From: Ardenticatenaceae bacterium
GTDB lineage: Bacteria; Chloroflexota; Anaerolineae; Promineifilales; Promineifilaceae
Reading direction: 5' to 3'
Assembly (NCBI GenBank): GCA_020634435.1
Contig: JACKBS010000013.1
Coordinates: 220,117-284,116 of the forward strand
DNA: 64,000 bases
Shown here: positions 8,396 to 15,049 of the stretch, piece by piece
How the letters are laid out: every line of letters starts with the position of its first letter
Position numbering within the stretch: the stretch's first letter is position 1
Translations under genes and position numbers: made by a program
The notes under the pieces: model-generated
The model's database searches: none
Seen by the model: the letters and a program-made list of their open reading frames with translations, nothing else
What the model was told of the DNA's origin: nothing

Positions 8396-9271
8396 ATGCG
8401 ATTAGGCGCACAAATGAGTGCTGCTGGTGGTTTGTACAAAGCGTTTGAGCGTGGTGAAGAAGCCGGTTGTGAATCGATCCTGGTCTTTACCAAAAGCAAC
8501 CGGCAGTGGAATGCCAAGCCCATCACCGAAGAAGATGTTCAGCTGTACCGCGAAGCAGCCGAAAAATATGCCCATATTCATCCGGTATCGGTTCATGCCA
8601 GCTACCTCATCAATATTGCCTCTCCCGATGACGCGCTGTGGGAAAAATCGTACCAGGCGCTGAAGGACGAGGTAGAGCGAGCCGCGGCCTTCGACATACC
8701 GCTGCTGACTTTTCATCCCGGTTCGTTTGTGGATAGCGACGCTGAGGCAGGCATGGCGCGTATTGCCAAAGGCTTAAAACGTCTGCTGGAAGAAACGGCC
8801 GAATCTGCCCCCAACGTCACGGTTTGTGTGGAAACAATGGCCGGGCAAGGGACCAATTTGGGCCACAGCTTTGAGCAGTTGGCCACTATTCTCAACGGCG
8901 TTGGCGACCATGAGCGGCTGGGCGTTTGTTTTGACACCTGCCACGTTTTTTCGGCAGGCTACGATATTCGCACCCCGGAAACCTATGCGGAAACAATGGC
9001 CGCTTTTGACAAAACAGTGGGTCTGGGCAAAATCAAATGCTTCCATCTGAACGACAGCAAGCATGAGTTTGGCTCCAACAAAGACCGCCACGAGCACATC
9101 GGCGAAGGGACCATTGGCAAAGAAGGGTTTGCCAACTTTGTCAACGATCCCCGCTGGGCGGACTTTCCAGCCCATCTGGAAACGCCCAAAACCGAAAAAG
9201 GCGAAGACGGCAAAGAAATTGAGATGGACCCCGTCAACCTCAAAACCTTGCGCGATCTGACCAAGAAATAA
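8396..9271 (+). CDS. nfo: Endonuclease IV (apurinic/apyrimidinic endonuclease)
   Basis: The 291-residue TIM-barrel enzyme cuts 5' of abasic sites in base excision repair using three Zn ions. It starts MRLGAQMSAAGGLYKAFERG after a GCGAGGTAA ribosome site. Family signatures are VSVHASYLIN, LLTFHPGS, VCVETMAGQG, GVCFDTCHVFSAGYD and FHLNDSKHEFGSNKDRHEH, which together supply the His, Glu and Asp metal ligands. Length is normal. It sits 77 bases after the small repeat protein and upstream of an M19 family gene. Confidence 0.95.
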   Translation: MRLGAQMSAAGGLYKAFERGEEAGCESILVFTKSNRQWNAKPITEEDVQLYREAAEKYAHIHPVSVHASYLINIASPDDALWEKSYQALKDEVERAAAFDIPLLTFHPGSFVDSDAEAGMARIAKGLKRLLEETAESAPNVTVCVETMAGQGTNLGHSFEQLATILNGVGDHERLGVCFDTCHVFSAGYDIRTPETYAETMAAFDKTVGLGKIKCFHLNDSKHEFGSNKDRHEHIGEGTIGKEGFANFVNDPRWADFPAHLETPKTEKGEDGKEIEMDPVNLKTLRDLTKK

Positions 9272-9330
9272 AAGGCCGAACACAGAGGGGCATACAAAAT
9301 CTGTGCCACCTGTGAAATCTGTGGACCGCT

Positions 9331-10377
9331 ATGATAGTTGATGGTCATCTCGAACTGGCTTTTGATGCGGTGGTAAACGGCCGTAATCTGCAACAACCGC
9401 TGCCAGCCCTACGCAGCCGTGAAAAAGGTCGCCACCCTGCGGGAGTTGCCACCTTCACGCTGCCCGCACTGCAAGATGCTGGTGTGGGCCTTATCTTTGG
9501 CACAATTTTTGCCCAGCCTGCGCTGCGCCATACGGCCGAAATCGGCTACCACAACCAAGCCCAGGCGCACCAGCTGGCCATGACGCAGCTGGATTATTAC
9601 CATCGGCTGGCCGATGAAAATGACACCATTCGTTTGGTGCGTAGCCAGGCAGAATTAACGGCCGTTACCGAAAGTGAGGGCAGTGAACGGCCGTTTCTTG
9701 GCATCGTCCCGCTGCTTAAAGGTGCGGATCCCATTCGTCAGCCGGAAGAGCTGGAGCTATGGGTCGAGCGCGGCGTGCACATTGTGGGTCTTGCCTGGGA
9801 CGACACGGCTTACGCTTCCGGTTTCCAGCGCGGCAGCCGATTTGGTCTGACCAAGGCCGGGCACCAGCTGCTGGAAATCATGGCTGATTTTGGCTTAGCG
9901 GCTGATCTCAGCGGCTTGAGCGAAAAAGCGGCCCTCGAAGTGCTTGATCGTTATCCGGGTCCGCTGCTTGCCTCGCACAGCGGTGTCCGCGCCCTTGTTC
10001 CTGATGAGCGCAATCTCAATGACAGACAAATTGCCCTGCTTGGCGAGCGGGACGGCGTGATCGGCGTGCCGCTCTACAATCCCTTACTGCGTCGCGGCCA
10101 TCGCCACGGCGAGCACAAAGAGTTTGTTACTCTAGATCATGTGGTGGCGCACATTGACCATATCTGCCAGGTCTTGGGTGATGCCGTGCATGTGGGCATT
10201 GGCAGCGGATTGGGCGGTCGTTTTGGTGCCGCTGACCTTCCGCTGGGCGTTAATTCGGTAGCTGAAATAACAACGATTGGGGTGGCGCTTAAGCAGCGTG
10301 GCTATGGGGAAGGGGAAGCAACGGCCGTTCTTGGCCAAAATTGGCTGCGGTTCCTGGTCCGCTGCCTGCCTGGATAA
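9331..10377 (+). CDS. M19 family dipeptidase-like protein with altered metal motifs
   Basis: The 348-residue product has the overall pattern of membrane (renal) dipeptidases, Zn amidohydrolase-fold enzymes that split dipeptides. It shows VDGHLELAFDA near the N-terminus, VERGVHIVGLAWDD, LASHSGVRALVPDERNLNDR and a final VHVGIGSGLGG segment. Two motifs deviate. The usual DGHNDLP metal site reads DGHLELA, so Asp is replaced by Glu. The usual GSDFDG reads GSGLGG. The protein may have changed specificity or reduced activity. A strong hairpin terminator follows the stop. Confidence 0.8.
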   Translation: MIVDGHLELAFDAVVNGRNLQQPLPALRSREKGRHPAGVATFTLPALQDAGVGLIFGTIFAQPALRHTAEIGYHNQAQAHQLAMTQLDYYHRLADENDTIRLVRSQAELTAVTESEGSERPFLGIVPLLKGADPIRQPEELELWVERGVHIVGLAWDDTAYASGFQRGSRFGLTKAGHQLLEIMADFGLAADLSGLSEKAALEVLDRYPGPLLASHSGVRALVPDERNLNDRQIALLGERDGVIGVPLYNPLLRRGHRHGEHKEFVTLDHVVAHIDHICQVLGDAVHVGIGSGLGGRFGAADLPLGVNSVAEITTIGVALKQRGYGEGEATAVLGQNWLRFLVRCLPG

Positions 10378-10519
10378 AAGAAAAGGCCCGATCGTTTGAT
10401 CGGGCCTTCTTACAGGAGAAGCAAATGGGCGAGGAAACCCCACGAAACCTCGCCCAATCTCCCAATAGCATCACCCGAAACGCTTTAATCAGGTTAAAGG
10501 TATTGAGAGGAGGAAGTAC
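10376..10519 (-). ncRNA. Candidate small RNA with its own promoter and terminator
   Basis: The region between two convergent genes has no ORF but strong structure. On the minus strand a promoter at 10526-10554 should start RNA near 10519. A three-way junction can follow, with outer stem 10501-10510/10458-10467, hairpin 10494-10499/10483-10488 around UCCUGA-type loop bases, and a hairpin in 10468-10483. Next come a GGGCGAGG/CCTCGCCC hairpin at about 10424-10456 and the rho-independent terminator at 10383-10408. The RNA would be about 140 nt. It does not match 6S, SRP, tmRNA or a riboswitch class I recognise. There is a loose TPP-like word but no CUGAGA box. Confidence 0.5.
10383..10408. terminator. 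Bidirectional hairpin terminator
   Basis: An 11-bp perfect stem (aaggcccgatc / gatcgggcctt) has a GTTT loop. On the + strand it follows the M19 gene. On the minus strand it is followed by TTTTCTTTT, the classical U-tract, and would end the candidate small RNA from 10519. Confidence 0.85.
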
Positions 10520-10525
10520 ACGATT

Positions 10526-10554
10526 AGTATATCATAGAGTCTTTTTGGTGTCAA
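10526..10554 (-). promoter_or_regulatory. Strong sigma-70-type promoter for the candidate small RNA
   Basis: On the minus strand TTGACA (10554-10549) and TATACT (10531-10526) are separated by exactly 17 bases. It sits just after the stop of the minus-strand membrane protein gene and points into a region without any ORF. Confidence 0.7.
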
Positions 10555-10575
10555 TAGAGTGACAAATTGGTGTCA

Positions 10576-11118
10576 TTAATTGGATTGCCAATAGCCTAAA
10601 TCACCTAAAGCTGTATACAGCGGCTCCGAATCGGCCATGCGCATCGCGCCAAACCACCACGTCCCTTCGTCACCACGGAAGAAATAATCATTCCCGGCAT
10701 GGCGGCCCTCAAGCGGCACAATCATGTGTGTTGGCTGCCCTACGCGGAAGCTGGCCCGGTAGGCTACTGGGTTGTTGTAAAACAGCTCCAGCATGACCCC
10801 TTCTGTTTCGTAGTAATCCAAACTGTCTTCGCCAAGCCCCAGGTTGATTAGGTTCGTGTTGCTAAAATCATGGAGCGATTCGTGAACGGCCGTTGCCAAT
10901 TCATTAAAGTTCTCGTGGCCCGGTTGAAGTACAATTTTTTCGCCATGATCCCAGATCACAATGCGATCGGGCGTGGCATCCACATTTCGGCCGGCAAACC
11001 ACAGCCAATCACCTGTGTTCAGCGCCGAGATTGCGTAAATAATCACCAAAATCGCCACCACAAAAAAGATAAACGGCTCCAGAATACGGATTTGCTTGGG
11101 ATGTTTTAATTCGTACAT
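10576..11118 (-). CDS. Membrane-anchored protein of unknown function
   Basis: The 180-residue product starts MYELKHPKQIRILEP and has one transmembrane segment at about residues 14-33 (FIFFVVAILVIIYAISAL). A soluble domain of about 140 residues follows. It contains IVIWDHGEKIVLQPGHENF and ALGDLGYWQSN at the end, with several aromatic and acidic residues but no catalytic motif I recognise. It stands alone, 88 bases upstream of the permease stop on the same strand and ahead of the candidate small RNA. Confidence 0.7.
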   Translation of the reverse strand: MYELKHPKQIRILEPFIFFVVAILVIIYAISALNTGDWLWFAGRNVDATPDRIVIWDHGEKIVLQPGHENFNELATAVHESLHDFSNTNLINLGLGEDSLDYYETEGVMLELFYNNPVAYRASFRVGQPTHMIVPLEGRHAGNDYFFRGDEGTWWFGAMRMADSEPLYTALGDLGYWQSN

Positions 11119-11206
11119 GGCACACCTGCCAATCCTTAAAATAGAAAAACGATGGCATGATAGTCCACGGAATAACCGTAGACTATCATGCAGGCTAATT
11201 TGATGT

Positions 11207-12184
11207 CTACAATTTCAGTCTGGGGTCGAGGGCATCGCGGAGACCATCACCCAGATAGTTCACCGCCAACACCGTGACAAAAATCAACAACCCCGGATAC
11301 AACGCCTTCCACGGCGCCGTGAACATGTCCTTCTGCACATCCTGCAACATGTTGCCCCACGTCGCCACCGGCTGCTGAATGCCAAACCCCAGGAAACTCA
11401 GCGCAGATTCCACCAGAATCACCCCGCCCAGTCCCAACGTCGCATTCACAATAATCGGCGGAATCGCATTCGGCATCATGTGCCGCAGAATAATCTGCAA
11501 ATCACTCATGCCCAACGCCCGCGCCGCCTCGGTGAACTCCTGGTTGCGCAAGCTCAACACCTGCGCCCGCGCCAACCGGCACGCTCCTGTCCAGCCCAGC
11601 CCGGCCAAAATGGCAATAATCACAAAGGCCTGGCTCCACTCCGGCGGCAAGAACGAGATGCGCAGGTCGCGCAAGATAGACGACAGCACCAACAGCAGCG
11701 GCAGCGAGGGCAGAATGATGATGAACTCCACAATCCGCTGAATCACGCTGTCTATCCACTTGCCAAAGTAGCCCGACACCGCCCCCATAAACATGCCAAA
11801 CGTCTCCGATATGATCGTCACCGAGAAGGCAATCACCAGGGACAGCTGCCCAGCTACCATCAACCGGTACAGCACGTCTCGGCCTAGTTCGTCGGTTCCC
11901 AGCGGGTGCTCCGCTGAAGGAGCGGCGTTGCGGGAGGACAGGTCTTGGGTGTCACGGCTGTAGGTCATTTCTTCACCGCGCGAGACGTTGTAGTAGGTCA
12001 TGCGCGACATGACGATGGGACCAATCACCACAAAGGCGATGATAATCCCCAGGATGATCAGGCTGGCGGTGGCCAGGCGATGCCGCCGCAGCCGCTTCCA
12101 GTAGGTCATCAAGATGTGTTCGGGTTTGGATGTCATCAGCGCGTCGGCTTGCAGGGCATCCACATCAATTTCAGCTACGCTCAT
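11207..12184 (-). CDS. ABC transporter permease, DppC/OppC type
   Basis: The 325-residue inner-membrane protein belongs to the peptide/nickel (DppC) permease family. It has an N-terminal transmembrane segment at about 35-60, a periplasmic loop with HPLGTDELGRDVLYRLM, and five further segments. The EAA loop reads EFTEAARALGMSDLQIILRHMMPN, and the C-terminus is NYLGDGLRDALDPRLKL, all family hallmarks. ATG 12184 has an AAGGAGAG site. It is the last gene of a minus-strand run after two DppB-type genes. No substrate-binding protein or ATPase is adjacent, so the transporter probably borrows these from elsewhere. Confidence 0.92.
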   Translation of the reverse strand: MSVAEIDVDALQADALMTSKPEHILMTYWKRLRRHRLATASLIILGIIIAFVVIGPIVMSRMTYYNVSRGEEMTYSRDTQDLSSRNAAPSAEHPLGTDELGRDVLYRLMVAGQLSLVIAFSVTIISETFGMFMGAVSGYFGKWIDSVIQRIVEFIIILPSLPLLLVLSSILRDLRISFLPPEWSQAFVIIAILAGLGWTGACRLARAQVLSLRNQEFTEAARALGMSDLQIILRHMMPNAIPPIIVNATLGLGGVILVESALSFLGFGIQQPVATWGNMLQDVQKDMFTAPWKALYPGLLIFVTVLAVNYLGDGLRDALDPRLKL

Positions 12185-12224
12185 GGTTCTCTCCTTAAAA
12201 GAGTCTTTGTCGTTTTTGCATGTG

Positions 12225-12296
12225 GTGGGTAGCGAGTTGTTTGTCGCGGGTGGCTTGTTTCCTCATGCACCACGCGCAACTCGCCACCAGCCGCTT
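12225..12296. repeat. Imperfect hairpin between permease genes
   Basis: The words ggtagcgagttg and gggtggc are repeated in inverse as caactcgccacc near 12280-12292. The element fills the gap between the second DppB-type gene and the DppC-type gene. Confidence 0.5.
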
Positions 12297-12297
12297 C

Positions 12298-13485
12298 TTA
12301 GTCAAACCGGATGCGCGGGTCAACAATCGTGTAAAGAATGTCGCCAATCAGGGTGGCCAACACCACCAGAATGGCGGTGATGAACAGCAGGGCCATCACA
12401 ATCGGCCAGTCATCCCGGTTGAGCGAGTCGATGAACAGCCGCCCCATGCCGGGGTAGTTGAAGATGGTCTCGGTGATAATCGCCCCGCTGAAGATGCCCG
12501 GTATCTGGAACACCACGATGGTGATGAGCGGAATCAGGGCATTGCGAGCGGCGTGCTTGAGGATGACCATGCGTTCCCGCAGACCCTTGGAACGGGCGGT
12601 GCGGACGTAGTCCTGGCGCAGCACTTCCAGCATGGAGGAGCGCATGAAGCGGCTCCAGCCAGCCAGGTAGAGCAGGGTCAACACGCTCACTGGCAGGACC
12701 AGGTGGATGATGCGGTCGGCCAGGGAGTAGGGCTGGATGCCCAGCACGTCCTGGATGCTGCCGGCGATGACGCGAGTGGTGAAGACGTCGCCGGTGGGGA
12801 AGAAGGGCAGTCCCCACTGCTGGAATTGCACCCCAAACAAGATGATGGTGAGCAGACCAAACCAGAAGACGGGCATAGAGATGCCAAAGAAGCTAAAGGT
12901 GGTGACGGCGTAGTCCAGGCGGGAGTACTGTCGGACGGCCGAAATGATCCCAATCGGCAGGGCAATGAGCAGGGAGATGACGGTGACGGTGGTCATCAGG
13001 ATGAGGGTGTTGGACACCCGGCTGCCGATGACGGAGGTGACGGTCTGGCCACGAGCCAGGGACCAGGATTGGCCCCAATCCCAGCGCAGCACGCCGCCGC
13101 GGCAGGGGGCGATGCGGGTGGTGTCGGCGCCTTCGTTGGTGCCGCCGGCATCTTGGCAGGTGGGGGATTGGTAGTCGCGCCAGGTGCCGGTTTCGAACAT
13201 TTTCTCGGCGGGACCGGGGTTGCCGATGGCGTCGCCGACTTCGTCGAGCCAGTCTTCACCGGTCAGCCAGGTGAGGTATGCCAGGTAGGTGGGTTTGTTG
13301 AGACCGAGGGTGGCTTCCAGCCGAGCGATGTCTTCCTCGCTGAGACGCTGTTTGGCGTCAGCGGCCAGGTTTAGCCCCGACAGTGGCCCCCCTGGCACTG
13401 CGTTGAGCAGCAGGTAGATGGTGATCGTCGCCAGGATTACCACCAACACCATCTGAAAACCGCGTCTGATAAGGTAGTTGGTCAT
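12298..13485 (-). CDS. ABC transporter permease, DppB/OppB type (copy 1)
   Basis: The 395-residue inner-membrane permease starts MTNYLIRRGFQMVLVVILAT behind GAGAAGGAGA, which favours ATG 13485 over an upstream in-frame ATG. It has the N-terminal segment, a long extracytoplasmic loop of about 150 residues with two Cys (CQDAGG and PCRGG), five more transmembrane segments and the EAA loop EVLRQDYVRTARSKGL. It ends GDILYTIVDPRIRFD. It is about 85% identical by eye to the gene at 13664-14851. The codons are more GC-rich than in that copy, and it lacks the ACGGCCGT word. It pairs with the DppC-type gene downstream. Confidence 0.92.
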   Translation of the reverse strand: MTNYLIRRGFQMVLVVILATITIYLLLNAVPGGPLSGLNLAADAKQRLSEEDIARLEATLGLNKPTYLAYLTWLTGEDWLDEVGDAIGNPGPAEKMFETGTWRDYQSPTCQDAGGTNEGADTTRIAPCRGGVLRWDWGQSWSLARGQTVTSVIGSRVSNTLILMTTVTVISLLIALPIGIISAVRQYSRLDYAVTTFSFFGISMPVFWFGLLTIILFGVQFQQWGLPFFPTGDVFTTRVIAGSIQDVLGIQPYSLADRIIHLVLPVSVLTLLYLAGWSRFMRSSMLEVLRQDYVRTARSKGLRERMVILKHAARNALIPLITIVVFQIPGIFSGAIITETIFNYPGMGRLFIDSLNRDDWPIVMALLFITAILVVLATLIGDILYTIVDPRIRFD

Positions 13486-13595
13486 TTCGATTCTCCTTCT
13501 CACTAAATCGATTTTTGGACGTGCGTGCGAAAGTTGTCTTTTTTGACAGTTACAATCCTAGAGGAAGAAGGGTATGAGAACTGCCAGCGATCTGT

Positions 13596-13612
13596 ATCAA
13601 AATCGTATCAAA
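13596..13612. promoter_or_regulatory. Shared operator-like direct repeat upstream of DppB copy 1
   Basis: The sequence atcaaaatcgtatcaaa contains ATCAAA words 11 bases apart, 111 bases upstream of the start. The identical 17-mer lies at 14956-14972, 105 bases upstream of copy 2. The conserved position suggests a regulator site copied with the gene. Confidence 0.5.
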
Positions 13613-13663
13613 CTGATTTGCTGACTGGATTTCACCTACTTTTGTTCGCTTTAAGCGGAGGTC

Positions 13664-14851
13664 TTAGTCGAACCGGATGCGCGGGTCAACAATTGTGTAG
13701 AGAATATCGCCAATGAGTGTGGCAAGGACGACCAGAACTGCGGTGATAAACAATAAGGCCATCACAATATTCCAATCATTTTGGTTGAGGGCTGTTACAA
13801 GTAGACGGCCCATGCCGGGATAGTTGAAAATTGTCTCAGTGATAATGGCACCGCTAAAAATGCCGGGGATTTGGAAGACGACGACGGTGATGAGGGGGAT
13901 CAATGCGTTTCGGGCGCCGTGTTTCATGATGACAAGTTTTTCGCGCAATCCTTTGGAGCGAGCGGTTCGTACGTAGTCCTGGCGCAAGACTTCTAGCATA
14001 GATGCACGCATAAAGCGGCTCCAGGTGGCCAGATAAAGCAGGGTGAGCACAGAGACGGGCAGAATTAAATGTACGATGCGGTCGGCTAGGGAATAGGGTT
14101 GGATGCCCAGGATGTCCTGGATGCTGCCGGGAATGACGCGGGTGGTGAAAACATCACCAGTGGGGAAGAAAGGTAAGCCCCAATCCTGAAATTTTATGCC
14201 AAAGAGGATGATGATGAGCAGGCCGAACCAGAAGCTGGGCATGGAGATGCCAAAAAAGCTGAAGGTTGTCACAACGTAATCGGCTTTAGAATATTGTCGT
14301 ACGGCCGAAAAAATGCCAATCGGGAGAGCAATAAGTAAGGAGACGATGGTGACGGTGGTCATGAGGATGAGGGTATTGGATACCCGGCTGCCAATAACGG
14401 CCGATACCGGCTGCCCTTTGGCTAGAGACCAGGATTGATCCCAATCCCAACGGATGACCCCGCCACGACAAGGTAACGGCCGTGTGGGATCAGCCCCCTG
14501 ATTGGTCCCGCCCGCATCTTGGCAGATGGGGGATTGGTAATCGCGCCAGGTGCCTGTTTCAAACATTTTGTCGGCTGGGCCGGGATTGCCCAGGGCATTG
14601 CCGACTTCATCGAGCCAATCCTCACCAGCCATCCAGGTGATGTATCGTAAGTAGATTGGTTTATTGAGGCCCAAACTGGCAGCCAGCCGGGCTTTGTCTG
14701 CTTCGGTGAGCCGTTGCTTGTTATCGGCGGTTAATCCCAGCCCGGAGAGCGGCCCGCCCGGCACCGCATTTAGTAAACCGTAAATAGCCATCGAGGCCAG
14801 AATAACAACCAATACCATTTGGAAGCTGCGCCTGATTAAATAGTTGGTCAC
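13664..14851 (-). CDS. ABC transporter permease, DppB/OppB type (copy 2)
   Basis: This 395-residue paralogue has the same length and domain order as copy 1: MTNYLIRRSFQMVLVVILAS, the long loop with CQDAGG and PCRGG, the EAA loop EVLRQDYVRTARSKGL and a PRIRFD end. It starts with GTG at 14851 preceded by AAGGAGAAA. Third positions are less GC-rich than in copy 1, so the copies have had time to diverge at silent sites while the protein stayed similar. Downstream lie copy 1 and the DppC-type gene. Two DppB subunits with one DppC allow alternative heterodimers. Confidence 0.92.
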   Translation of the reverse strand: MTNYLIRRSFQMVLVVILASMAIYGLLNAVPGGPLSGLGLTADNKQRLTEADKARLAASLGLNKPIYLRYITWMAGEDWLDEVGNALGNPGPADKMFETGTWRDYQSPICQDAGGTNQGADPTRPLPCRGGVIRWDWDQSWSLAKGQPVSAVIGSRVSNTLILMTTVTIVSLLIALPIGIFSAVRQYSKADYVVTTFSFFGISMPSFWFGLLIIILFGIKFQDWGLPFFPTGDVFTTRVIPGSIQDILGIQPYSLADRIVHLILPVSVLTLLYLATWSRFMRASMLEVLRQDYVRTARSKGLREKLVIMKHGARNALIPLITVVVFQIPGIFSGAIITETIFNYPGMGRLLVTALNQNDWNIVMALLFITAVLVVLATLIGDILYTIVDPRIRFD

Positions 14852-14955
14852 GCCGTTTCTCCTTGTTATGTTTTGGGAAATCTACCGGGATTCGGCAGCA
14901 ATTGGAATAAAGTTAGTTTAGAGAGGTCCAGAATAAAGAACTGCTTATGCTGTGC

Positions 14956-14972
14956 ATCAAAATCGTATCAAA
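14956..14972. promoter_or_regulatory. Shared operator-like direct repeat in the divergent region
   Basis: This is the same 17-mer as 13596-13612, with ATCAAA words at 11-base period, in the 198-base region between divergent DppB copy 2 and the STAND regulator. A related word caatcgtatta follows at 14991-15001. The regulator encoded next door is an obvious candidate to bind it. Confidence 0.5.
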
Positions 14973-15049
14973 TCCTTTTTTGTGCTGTTTCAATCGTATT
15001 AATTTGGTAACATGCAGAGGAATTAGACCCGTCAGGCAAGAGGTTTATT

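Noticed and set aside
10458..10511. TPP riboswitch on the minus strand
   Set aside because: Some words resemble the 3' half of the TPP fold, but the CUGAGA box is absent and no gene follows on that strand.
12220..13374. Long + strand open frame of 384 codons
   Set aside because: It is antisense to the DppB-type permease gene, with a composition typical of shadows and no family match.
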